From Deltaproteobacteria bacterium (GTDB lineage: Bacteria > Desulfobacterota > DSM-4660 > Desulfatiglandales > Desulfatiglandaceae): 10,786 nt of DNA. Of this stretch, positions 1 through 6,367 are shown one piece after another. Below the pieces are notes generated by a model, which saw only the letters and a list, made by a program, of their open reading frames with translations, had not been told where the DNA came from and ran no database searches. The stretch's first letter is position 1. Every line of letters starts with the position of its first letter. The position numbers and the translations under genes were made by a program. The DNA lies in contig JAFDJF010000022.1 in NCBI GenBank assembly GCA_019307645.1, positions 1-10,786 on the forward strand, given 5' to 3'.

Positions 1-1247
1 CCCGAAGCCTCGGTGCAAAAGATTCTTCGTGTCTTGCAATATATGTTGCTCTGGAGGGAAAACACCTTGGGGTGCTCGCGGTTTTCAATGATGAGGGCAA
101 ACAGTATTCAACGCAGGATGCCAGACTCCTGGGTCTGTTGAACGAACCCTTTGCTATCGCCCTTGCCAACTATTTGAAACACCGGGAACTATGGGAAAAC
201 ACCGATATGCTGGCCGATCACAACGAGTACCTTCAGGAAGAGATAAGAAGCCTTTTCGGAGAAGAGATCATCGGCGCTGACTTTGGCCTGAAAGGAGTGA
301 TGGATCTGGTTCGTCAGGTTGCGCCACTTTCCAGCCCTGTCCTTTTAATGGGGGAAACCGGAGCAGGCAAGGAGGTTATCGCCAATGCCATCCACAAATC
401 TTCCCAGCGAAGGGACGGTCCTTTTATCAAAGTCAATTGCGGGGCCATCCCGGACACACTGATTGACAGTGAGCTGTTCGGCCATGAAAAGGGTGCATTT
501 ACAGGCGCGCATTCAAGAAAACGCGGGCGATTTGAGCGTGCACACAACGGCACTATCTTCCTCGATGAAATTGGAGAGCTTCCGCCTGCAGCGCAGGTGA
601 GGCTTTTGAGGGTATTGCAGGAGAAAGAAATTGAGCGCGTGGGAGGGACCCATCCCGTTCAAGTGGATATAAGAATTATAGCCGCAACCCATAGAGATCT
701 TTTAGTTATGCTCAAAGAGGGCGCCTTTCGTGAAGACCTCTATTTCCGCCTGAAGGTCTTTCCCATTGTTATTCCGCCTGTACGGGATCGAAAAAGCGAC
801 ATCCCTGCGCTTGCATATCACTTTATCCAGAAAAAGTCCCGAGACATGGGCTTTTCGGGGACACCAAACCTCTCCCCTGGCGCTCTCGACAGTTTAATGG
901 TCTACGACTGGCCGGGTAACGTGCGTGAACTGGAAAATGCAGTGGAGAGGGCATTGATCCTGAGTAAAGGAGACCCTCTGACCTTTCCCGACCTTGATAA
1001 CCTGAGGACTGCAGACGCAGAAGAGAGTTCCGTCCATTTTGAAGAAAAGTTACTCAAACTAGACGCCGCCATGGCAAAACACATTCAAAAAGCGCTTAAA
1101 ATGACAAACGGCAGGGTGGATGGGGAGCGGGGCGCTGCCAAGATTCTGGGGATCAATCCGAGAACCCTGCGGCACAGGATGAAAAAACTTGACGTTCCAT
1201 TTGGAAGAAAGGCAAGTATCAAGGAGTCCCGCCCGTCGGGAGTTTAG
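1..1247 (+). CDS. Sigma-54-dependent Fis-family transcriptional activator, 5' truncated by the window edge
   Basis: This protein activates transcription by RNA polymerase carrying sigma-54, using ATP hydrolysis to open the promoter. The frame is open from base 3, so the true start lies outside the window; the GTG at 72 falls inside a domain and is not the start. The first ~60 visible residues (AIYVALEGKHLGVLAVFND...) look like the end of a GAF sensor domain, followed by a short helical linker. The AAA+ core follows: Walker A GETGAGKE at 351-374, the sigma-54-contacting GAFTGA loop at 492-509, and Walker B IFLDEIGE at about 555-578. Near the C-terminus (about 1122-1193) is a Fis-type helix-turn-helix (GAAKILGINPRTLRHRMKKL). 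The overall plan resembles FhlA/NorR-type regulators. The ligand and target genes cannot be read from here. Its 3' end overlaps the convergent aldolase gene by 29 bp. Confidence 0.95.
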   Translation, partial: RSLGAKDSSCLAIYVALEGKHLGVLAVFNDEGKQYSTQDARLLGLLNEPFAIALANYLKHRELWENTDMLADHNEYLQEEIRSLFGEEIIGADFGLKGVMDLVRQVAPLSSPVLLMGETGAGKEVIANAIHKSSQRRDGPFIKVNCGAIPDTLIDSELFGHEKGAFTGAHSRKRGRFERAHNGTIFLDEIGELPPAAQVRLLRVLQEKEIERVGGTHPVQVDIRIIAATHRDLLVMLKEGAFREDLYFRLKVFPIVIPPVRDRKSDIPALAYHFIQKKSRDMGFSGTPNLSPGALDSLMVYDWPGNVRELENAVERALILSKGDPLTFPDLDNLRTADAEESSVHFEEKLLKLDAAMAKHIQKALKMTNGRVDGERGAAKILGINPRTLRHRMKKLDVPFGRKASIKESRPSGV

Positions 1248-1854
1248 AGATAAGTGTTTCGATAGATTTTCTGATACTTGAAAAATCGCCGCGTTCAAGC
1301 CAGGCCTTCTTAAAGACACTCCCCCCAAACGCTGCCGCAGATGCCTGGCATGAAAAGAACATTTCAATGGTTTCTGCGTTTACTCCACCGCAGGCAAGGA
1401 GTTCTATATCATTAAACGGGCCTTTTATTTCCTTGAAATATTTGGGTCCGAGGAATCCGGCGGGAAACACCTTTACCATTGTTGCCCCGGCAAGCCATGC
1501 ATTGTATATCTCCTGAGGTGTGAATGCGCCCGGGAAAACAGGAATAGTGTTTTTTGCACAGTATTCGACAACATCAGGGATAAGAACCGGGAGCACTATA
1601 AACGTCGCGCCTGCATCCAGCGCGGAGTGCAGATCATCCATTGTCAGAACAGTACCTGCGCCCACAGCCAGACGTTTGTCAGCCGTCTTGACCATGTGTT
1701 GAATCAGACTCGGGGCACCGTCCGTATTCATGGTGATCTCAATTGTTTCGAGGCCTGATGAAACAACGGTTTCAACAAGCGGTTCCACCATGTCCGCTTC
1801 TATCCCCCGCAGTATGCCCAGCAGGGGGAGCTTCCTGAATTTGTTAATGTCCAT
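1219..1854 (-). CDS. eda: KDPG/KHG-family class I aldolase (2-dehydro-3-deoxy-phosphogluconate aldolase-like)
   Basis: Class I (Schiff-base) aldolase of the Eda/DgoA family, which cleaves 2-keto-3-deoxy-6-phosphogluconate or related 2-keto acids to pyruvate and an aldehyde in the cytoplasm. At 211 aa it has the usual length for one TIM-barrel subunit. Visible hallmarks are GILRG (13-17), the catalytic Glu in IEIT (E39), VGAGTVL with T68, the Schiff-base Lys in VKVFPAG (K128), and the phosphate-binding CGGV and FGGS motifs near the C-terminus. Where E. coli Eda has an Arg (R49) this protein has N43 (EITMNT), which resembles the 6-phosphogalactonate enzyme DgoA (EIPLNS). The exact substrate is therefore uncertain. 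The ATG at 1854 has no strong Shine-Dalgarno sequence, but an in-frame TGA three codons upstream rules out a longer start nearby. The gene lies downstream of, and in the same direction as, the HMGL-like gene. Confidence 0.9.
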   Translation of the reverse strand: MDINKFRKLPLLGILRGIEADMVEPLVETVVSSGLETIEITMNTDGAPSLIQHMVKTADKRLAVGAGTVLTMDDLHSALDAGATFIVLPVLIPDVVEYCAKNTIPVFPGAFTPQEIYNAWLAGATMVKVFPAGFLGPKYFKEIKGPFNDIELLACGGVNAETIEMFFSCQASAAAFGGSVFKKAWLERGDFSSIRKSIETLISKLPTGGTP

Positions 1855-2214
1855 GAATTGTCAAGAAAAAATCCTGGCCCTGAGGACCAGACCTTGGTTC
1901 ACCCCAGAAGAGTACATAAAGACTTGGCCGACACAAGTGATCTAAAATGCCTAAAGTGCCTAAAGTGAGCTAAAGTTGTGGTGCGCTTCGCGGTCAATTT
2001 TAATATCACAACACCTTACTATCCACAGCGTATACCTTGCTCACGGTTTCTTATTCTTAATTACATACAAAGACTGCGCTTTCAGCGCACTCAATAACTT
2101 TAGATCACTTTAGGCACTTTAGTTCACTTTAGATCATTAATAGGCCCTATCACCCACGGCATACCCAACTGATTCTGACCCCCGAATAGCGGGAGTTTTA
2201 AAAGCTGAATCAAT
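1855..2214. other. Intergenic spacer with no gene, mostly a long inverted repeat
   Basis: This 360 bp spacer lies between two leftward genes. Most of it (1935-2138) is the imperfect inverted repeat described separately. The remaining flanks hold no open frame of useful length and no recognisable RNA gene. A small CCCG/CGGG hairpin near 2184-2196 is followed by AGTTTT on the + strand only, so it does not look like a terminator for the leftward HMGL-like gene. No clear promoter for the eda-like gene was found. Confidence 0.6.
1935..2138. repeat. Large imperfect inverted repeat built from iterated CTAAAGT units
   Basis: The left arm (about 1935-1995) carries CTAAAGT-type units starting at 1942 (variant CTAAAAT), 1951, 1960 and 1970. 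The right arm (about 2072-2138) carries the reverse complement ACTTTAG at 2097, 2107, 2116 and 2126. Spacing within each arm is 9-10 bp. A 27-position block from 1951 matches the reverse complement of the right arm with a single mismatch. Similarity continues inward through GTGCGC (1981-1986) and GCGCAC (2085-2090). The unpaired centre is about 75 bp, AT-rich and non-coding. The right arm also contains its own hairpin, TGCGCT-TTC-AGCGCA (2075-2089). It could be a dispersed non-autonomous element, an RNA-level hairpin affecting the leftward transcript, or a protein-binding array; the sequence alone does not decide. Confidence 0.8.
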
Positions 2215-3165
2215 TTAATCCATCTTCGAATTCAACAAGCTCTCATAGAATTGCGAATAGTTGTCCTTGTCTTCACTTGAACGGAGTGCCATTGCAGACC
2301 TGGGGTGTTCGTTTCTCATTCCGGTAATGGCATAGGGTATTGTATAGCCCCACTCAAGATTTTCCCTCAAAGGGATAAATTCATCAGCGATAAGATCCAA
2401 AACCGGCCTGATGTTGTAGTTTGGATTCTTTAAAAAACCAAGCAGCAGTTCCAGATGACAGTTTCCTGCCGCCCGTCCAATCCCGTAGACCGTGCCGTCA
2501 AGACGATTTGCATTCTGGATGATGGCTTCAATGGTATTGCTGAAGGCAAGTTGCTGGTTGTTGTGTCCGTGAAAACCGATCTCTTTTGTCTTTATGACTT
2601 TTTTGAACCTTTTCACGAGATGCTGAATTTGCTCCTGGTACAGGGCCCCAAAGCTGTCAACAATATATATGACATCACACCTGCATTCATGTTCCATCTG
2701 ATCTAGGGCTTCATCCAGTTCAATCCCCTGGTCTCTGGAAATTGCCATGACATTTATTGTGGTCTCATACCCTTTGTCATGGAACTCATTTGCCATCTGA
2801 ATTGCCTTGTCAATATCCTTCACATATACTGCGGTGCGAATCATGTCTACCGGGCTTTCCGACGCAGGTTTAATGGCATCCATATCGACCCGGCCCACAT
2901 CAGCCATAACAGAAATTTTGGAATTTGACTCAATTCCGTCGGTAACCCTCAAAATATCTTCATCATCACAGAATTTCCAGGCCCCGTATTCGTCCGGAGA
3001 AAACATTTCCTTTGAGTTTCGGTATCCGAGCTCTATGTAATCCACGTTGGCATCTGATAAAGCCTTGTACACCTTTCTTACAAATTCAAAACTGAATTGA
3101 TGTTTGTTCATAAGTCCACCGTCGCGGATCGAGCAATCCAATACTTTTATCTCTGGTCTGTACAT
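2215..3165 (-). CDS. HMGL-like (DRE-TIM metallolyase) aldolase-domain protein, substrate unknown
   Basis: A 316 aa TIM-barrel protein of the HMG-CoA lyase/isopropylmalate synthase/4-hydroxy-2-oxovalerate aldolase superfamily. It carries the superfamily signature near the N-terminus (DCSIRDGG, with R14 and D15), an HGHNN metal-binding motif (H199, H201), and a glycine-rich segment GIGRAAGNCHLELLLGF. These imply a divalent-metal enzyme acting on a 2-keto acid or pyruvate enolate. The catalytic His that follows RDGM in DmpG/BphI-type aldolases is not at the equivalent place (here RDGGLMNKH). The C-terminal region that contacts the partner dehydrogenase in those enzymes is not recognisable, and no such dehydrogenase is adjacent. 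A classical catechol meta-cleavage role is therefore unlikely. The ATG is well supported by AGGA seven bases upstream. The gene is divergent from aroB across 595 bp and precedes eda in the same direction. Confidence 0.85.
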   Translation of the reverse strand: MYRPEIKVLDCSIRDGGLMNKHQFSFEFVRKVYKALSDANVDYIELGYRNSKEMFSPDEYGAWKFCDDEDILRVTDGIESNSKISVMADVGRVDMDAIKPASESPVDMIRTAVYVKDIDKAIQMANEFHDKGYETTINVMAISRDQGIELDEALDQMEHECRCDVIYIVDSFGALYQEQIQHLVKRFKKVIKTKEIGFHGHNNQQLAFSNTIEAIIQNANRLDGTVYGIGRAAGNCHLELLLGFLKNPNYNIRPVLDLIADEFIPLRENLEWGYTIPYAITGMRNEHPRSAMALRSSEDKDNYSQFYESLLNSKMD

Positions 3166-3237
3166 AATATATTCCTGTGTATAGAGTTCTTCTCAGGGAG
3201 CTGTCCTCATGGCTCCGATTTTGCTATAAAAAAAGAC

Positions 3238-3262
3238 ATTAAAATACTGATTATTAAAATAC
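3238..3262. repeat. Two 10 bp direct repeats (ATTAAAATAC) in the HMGL-like gene leader
   Basis: ATTAAAATAC occurs at 3238-3247 and again at 3253-3262, a 15 bp period, about 75-95 bp upstream of the leftward start codon at 3165. The surroundings are very AT-rich and could include the promoter. An operator is possible, but chance repetition in AT-rich DNA is just as plausible. Confidence 0.4.
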
Positions 3263-3280
3263 AATAAATATTTTTTAACT

Positions 3281-3423
3281 AGTGTCCATCCATAAATGAG
3301 GATTTTTGTTCAAGATCAATGCATGCGAAAAAAATAACCGCAGCCATATAGTTGATATTCCGAGGATTATGTTTTGAGCATAACGCAGATATCGGACAAA
3401 AAGACCATTTATGGATGGACACT
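3281..3423. mobile_element. MITE-like element with terminal inverted repeats
   Basis: The ends are AGTGTCCATCCATAAATG (3281-3298) and its exact reverse complement (3406-3423). Pairing extends one base further outward, and weak similarity continues inward (a TTTTTGT block in both arms). AACT lies immediately outside each end (3277-3280 and 3424-3427), as a 4 bp target duplication would. A TA duplication is an equally valid reading, because TA occurs at both boundaries (3280-3281 and 3423-3424). The interior of about 107 bp has no coding capacity and no transposase, so any mobility would depend on an enzyme elsewhere. Known knowledge: short elements of this shape often derive from IS elements. 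The parent IS cannot be named from sequence alone. Confidence 0.7.
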
Positions 3424-3432
3424 AACTACTCA

Positions 3433-3458
3433 GGTTATAAGGTTCACGGTTCAAGGTT
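3433..3458. repeat. Degenerate GGTT-based tandem repeat
   Basis: GGTT recurs at 3433, 3441, 3448 and 3455, with a 7-8 bp period and partly conserved fill (GGTTATAA, GGTTCAC, GGTTCAA, GGTTAAA). It lies immediately right of the MITE-like element. No coding role is visible. Confidence 0.5.
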
Positions 3459-3663
3459 AAAAGCAATAAAGGAAGGACGCTATTCTTTACACAAATACCC
3501 TGTTCATCCGGTTTTTTGACATGCCAAACAGGAAAACAGCCGGTTTGGGGGGGTGTTTTCAATTTTTGTTGTTGAAAAATCCGTTTTTACATGTAAGAAG
3601 TCAATTTTTTGACTGTCTGTTGGTGACTATTCAGTAGTAAAGGCAATAAGGCCGAGAGTCGAA

Positions 3664-3728
3664 CACTGATTACCGGCCACTGATTGCTGGATACCGGATA
3701 CTGGTCACTTATTACTGATCACTGATCA
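3664..3728. repeat. Degenerate ACTGAT-based short repeats upstream of aroB
   Basis: ACTGAT occurs at 3665, 3679, 3714 and 3721, mixed with two TACCGG copies (3671 and 3692) and related ACTGGTCACTTATT-like text. The last two units form overlapping TGATCA palindromes. The patch ends 32 bp before the aroB start codon, so it occupies the place where a promoter or leader would normally be. Confidence 0.55.
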
Positions 3729-3760
3729 CAAAATACTCCTCGACCATCCGGGGCAACTAA

Positions 3761-4789
3761 ATGAGAACGCTTGAAATCAAAGGAATAACCGGCACTTCAA
3801 AGATACTGGTAGGAGAAAAACTCAAAAATCTTAAAAATTATATTCCGGCCGAAAAATTTGTGATTATTACTGATGAAAATGTCAGCCGACTTTACAGGAA
3901 AGACTTCCCTGACTGTGAAATCATCGAGATTGGGACCGGTGAAAAAGTAAAAAATCTTGATACAGTAAAATATATATATGAACAACTCATGGAATTCGAG
4001 ACGGACCGATCTGTTTTTCTTATCGGTGTGGGCGGGGGCATCGTCTGCGACATCGCAGGTTTTGTTGCATCAACCTACATGCGCGGACTGAGGTTCGGAT
4101 TCGTGTCATCAACTCTTCTTGCACAGGTTGATGCCAGCGTAGGCGGAAAAAACGGTGTGAATTTCCATGGATACAAAAATATGATCGGTTGCTTTAATCA
4201 GCCTGAATTTGTTATATGCGATATGAATTTGCTGAAAACATTGCCCAGGAGAGAAGTTTTGTGCGGTTTTGGAGAAATCGCAAAACATGCCTTCATCGCC
4301 AGTACAGATATGTGCGATTACATCGAGCAGCACTACAAAAGGGCGCTTGATCTTGATGATGATATTATAAGCAGGCTTGTGTATGACTCGGTTGTAATAA
4401 AATCATCAATCGTGAACAGAGATGAAACAGAAAAGGGCGAGCGCCGGAAGCTTAATTTCGGCCATACGTTTGGCCATGCAATTGAAAAAACAACCGATGA
4501 ACTTCTTCATGGAGAAGCCATCAGCGTTGGCATGGTTGTTGCTACAAACTTATCGGCCAGAAAGGGACTGCTGTCAACTCAGGACACAAAAAGAGCTGAA
4601 GCGCTACTCACCAAGCTGGAGCTTCCCCTTTCCCTTGATACGGATAGAAAAAAGATGATGGATGCGATCAAGAAAGACAAAAAACGAATGGGAGATGATA
4701 TCGGTTTTGTATTGCTTGATGGTATTGGAAAAGCGATTTTAGAAAAGATATCCATCAAAGAGCTGGAAGAAGTTGTGTTCGATTTATGA
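3761..4789 (+). CDS. aroB: 3-dehydroquinate synthase
   Basis: Converts 3-deoxy-D-arabino-heptulosonate 7-phosphate to 3-dehydroquinate, the second step of the shikimate pathway to aromatic amino acids, in the cytoplasm using NAD+ and a divalent metal. The 342 aa length is normal. Visible features are the NAD-binding GVGGGIVCDIAGF (89-101), TLLAQVDASVGGK (118-130), the KNMIG substrate loop (139-143), the metal ligands E172 (GFGEIAKH), H235 (NFGHTFGHAIE) and H250 (LLHGEAI), and a C-terminal DKK motif. Small departures from the commonest form are SST for PTT before LLAQ, GGKNG for GGKTG, and IGFVLL for IRFVLL. All metal-binding residues remain, so a true AroB is most likely, though a relative in the wider dehydroquinate synthase-like family (sugar-phosphate cyclases) is not excluded. 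The Shine-Dalgarno sequence is weak. The gap to tig suggests a separate transcript. Confidence 0.9.
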   Translation: MRTLEIKGITGTSKILVGEKLKNLKNYIPAEKFVIITDENVSRLYRKDFPDCEIIEIGTGEKVKNLDTVKYIYEQLMEFETDRSVFLIGVGGGIVCDIAGFVASTYMRGLRFGFVSSTLLAQVDASVGGKNGVNFHGYKNMIGCFNQPEFVICDMNLLKTLPRREVLCGFGEIAKHAFIASTDMCDYIEQHYKRALDLDDDIISRLVYDSVVIKSSIVNRDETEKGERRKLNFGHTFGHAIEKTTDELLHGEAISVGMVVATNLSARKGLLSTQDTKRAEALLTKLELPLSLDTDRKKMMDAIKKDKKRMGDDIGFVLLDGIGKAILEKISIKELEEVVFDL

Positions 4790-4904
4790 TGAGGCTCCCG
4801 CGCCATCCATCTGACAGACAGGCTCTGTTTAACAACTTCAAATGTCTTAAAAACAAAGATTTTCTTTATTTGGCCAATGCAAGCCTGACAGATGACTCTG
4901 TATC

Positions 4905-4932
4905 TTGAAATTGAAGAAATGATTGTTATGTT
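4905..4932 (+). promoter_or_regulatory. Candidate promoter for the tig-clpP-clpX-lon operon
   Basis: TTGAAA (4905-4910) lies 16 bp before TATGTT (4927-4932). The latter is preceded by TG at 4924-4925, giving an extended -10. The -35 reads CTTGAAA with its upstream base, which also matches the sigma-32 heat-shock -35 consensus, although no CCCCAT-type -10 follows. A start near 4939 would leave a leader of about 90 nt before the tig ATG at 5029. This was found by eye, and the surrounding DNA is AT-rich enough that chance is possible. Confidence 0.35.
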
Positions 4933-5019
4933 TTCGTATCAGACATTCGAAAGTTCTTTTTTTGAGAGGAATCTGGAGTTTTTTATCAGGAATTCTTGTT
5001 TTTGACGTGTGAATAAATG

Positions 5020-5026
5020 AGGAGAG
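5020..5026 (+). promoter_or_regulatory. Ribosome binding site that fixes the trigger factor start
   Basis: AGGAGAG sits just ahead of the ATG at 5029 (four bases between GGAG and ATG) and lies inside the first codons of the longer reading that begins at ATG 5017. The 5017 ATG has no comparable purine-rich site before it. This favours 5029 as the start. Confidence 0.7.
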
Positions 5027-5028
5027 TT

Positions 5029-6363
5029 ATGAAGACCCGCCTGGAAGACATCAGTTCAGTAAAAAAGAAGTTGATTATTGAGATAGAATCAAAAGAAGTC
5101 GACAAAAAAATAAATGAGGCATACAGGGAACTGGGAAAAAAGGCCAAAATACCGGGGTTCAGGCCAGGAAAAGTCCCCAGAAAAATCCTCGAGAGACGAT
5201 TCAGCGACGATGTGGCAGAGGATGTGACGAGAGATCTGATCACCGAATCTTTCCCAAAGGCCTTAGCGGAAGTTGATACGATGCCTCTTGGCACCCCCTT
5301 ACTGGAAAAGGAGACCCTGAAGCAGTCACAGAATTTTCAATATTCCGCAGTGATAGAGGTTCGGCCCCAGTTTGAGCTGAAAGATTATCTTGGGCTTGAA
5401 GTGGAAAAAGAAAAATATTCCGTCACTGACGAGGATGTTGAAGACCGGATTGAGAAGATCAGACAGGCCAACGGAAACATGAATTCCATTGAGCAGGCAA
5501 GGGCTGTCCGGGAAGATGATTACGTTGTTTTCGATTATGAGGCGTTTGAGGGTAAAACCCCTCTGGACGATGTCAAAGCGACGAATTTTCTTGTAAAAGT
5601 CGGGAGCAATGATTTCCATCCCCAATTTGAGAAGGGCCTGATTGGTTTCAAAAAGAACGACGAAACGGAAATCCATGTCGATTTCGAAGAAAGTCACTAT
5701 AATTCAAAGCTTGCAGGCAAAAGTGTAAAGTTCAAAGTCAAAATCGTTGACATCAAAGAAATGATGCTTCCTGAACTCAATGACGAATTTGCCAAAAACC
5801 TCGGGACTGATTTCAATGCGCTGGAGGATCTCAGAACTAAGATGCGGGAAATGATCAGCAGCCAGGAGGGAAACAGAATTGACAAAGAAATGAAGGACAG
5901 GCTGCTCAATATGATCACCGACAGCGTGGGTTTTGAAACCCCGCAGGTCCTGATCGAATCCGAACTGGACTATACCGTTGAAAACTTTAAACAGAGCCTG
6001 GCGAGAAGTGGATCGAGTTTTGAGCAGACCGGGATTACAGAAGAAAAGCTGAGATCTGATTTTAGACCCGCTTCGGAAAAGCGGGTAAAAGAAATGCTTG
6101 TCCTGGAACATATTGCCAAGACAGACAAAATCACAGTGGACGAAGAGGCACTGGACGCGGCATATAATGACCTTGCTGCAAATATGGGAATGACTGCAGA
6201 GGTTGTACGTCAATACTATGAAGCCAGGGATCTTGTGGACTCCCTGAAAGAAAAACTACTAGCGGAAAAAACATTGAAGTACCTGGTTGAGAGTGCTAGA
6301 GTTCTTGAAGTGGAACGTGATGCGCTGAGCGAAAACAAGAGTTCTGAAAAGGAGAACAACTGA
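5029..6363 (+). CDS. tig: Trigger factor, ribosome-associated chaperone and peptidyl-prolyl isomerase
   Basis: Binds near the ribosomal exit tunnel and shields nascent chains. The start at 5029 (444 aa) is preferred over the in-frame ATG at 5017 (448 aa), because AGGAG precedes it and the protein then begins MKTRLEDIS like other family members. The domain order is typical. The N-terminal ribosome-binding domain carries the signature GFRPGKVP at 43-50 (E. coli GFRKGKVP). An FKBP-type isomerase domain follows at about residues 155-240 ([13 protein letters not shown]... through GLIGFKKND). The remaining ~200 residues are the helical chaperone body and arms, ending in a charged Glu/Lys/Asn-rich tail. 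It is the first gene of the cluster and clpP starts 4 bp after its stop. The frame is intact throughout. Confidence 0.96.
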   Translation: MKTRLEDISSVKKKLIIEIESKEVDKKINEAYRELGKKAKIPGFRPGKVPRKILERRFSDDVAEDVTRDLITESFPKALAEVDTMPLGTPLLEKETLKQSQNFQYSAVIEVRPQFELKDYLGLEVEKEKYSVTDEDVEDRIEKIRQANGNMNSIEQARAVREDDYVVFDYEAFEGKTPLDDVKATNFLVKVGSNDFHPQFEKGLIGFKKNDETEIHVDFEESHYNSKLAGKSVKFKVKIVDIKEMMLPELNDEFAKNLGTDFNALEDLRTKMREMISSQEGNRIDKEMKDRLLNMITDSVGFETPQVLIESELDYTVENFKQSLARSGSSFEQTGITEEKLRSDFRPASEKRVKEMLVLEHIAKTDKITVDEEALDAAYNDLAANMGMTAEVVRQYYEARDLVDSLKEKLLAEKTLKYLVESARVLEVERDALSENKSSEKENN

Positions 6364-6367
6364 TATC

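Larger units (their letters stand above)
3166..3760. other. Divergent intergenic spacer rich in repeats, no gene
   Basis: This is 595 bp between the leftward HMGL-like gene and rightward aroB. From left to right it holds: the leader of the HMGL-like gene with a small GGAGC/GCTCC hairpin (3197-3216); an AT-rich stretch with a 10 bp direct repeat (3238-3262); a 143 bp inverted-repeat element (3281-3423); a GGTT-iterated patch (3433-3458); T-rich weak hairpins such as TTTTCAA/TTGAAAA (3556-3578) and GTCAA/TTGAC (3600-3613); and an ACTGAT-iterated patch ending 32 bp before aroB (3664-3728). No convincing sigma-70 promoter was identified for either flanking gene, and no open frame of note exists. 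Confidence 0.65.

Noticed and set aside
1227..1241. TCCCG/CGGGA hairpin as a bidirectional terminator between the regulator and the aldolase gene
   Set aside because: The stem is only 5 bp, lies inside both coding regions, and is not followed by a T-tract on either strand.
1935..2138. CRISPR array
   Set aside because: The units are only 7-10 bp with 2-3 bp between them and inverted between the two halves. There are no 25-35 bp repeats with unique spacers and no cas genes.
2184..2196. CCCG/CGGG hairpin as terminator of the HMGL-like gene
   Set aside because: The stem is four base pairs, and the T-run lies on the wrong side for leftward transcription.
3609..3640. TTGACT ... TAGTAA as an aroB promoter
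   Set aside because: The best -10-like hexamer is about 20 bp from the -35, too far, and no hexamer at 16-18 bp resembles TATAAT.
5704..6213. Antisense open frames under tig, clpP and clpX
   Set aside because: They mirror strong, family-conserved coding on the + strand and show no domain, start context or ribosome binding site of their own.
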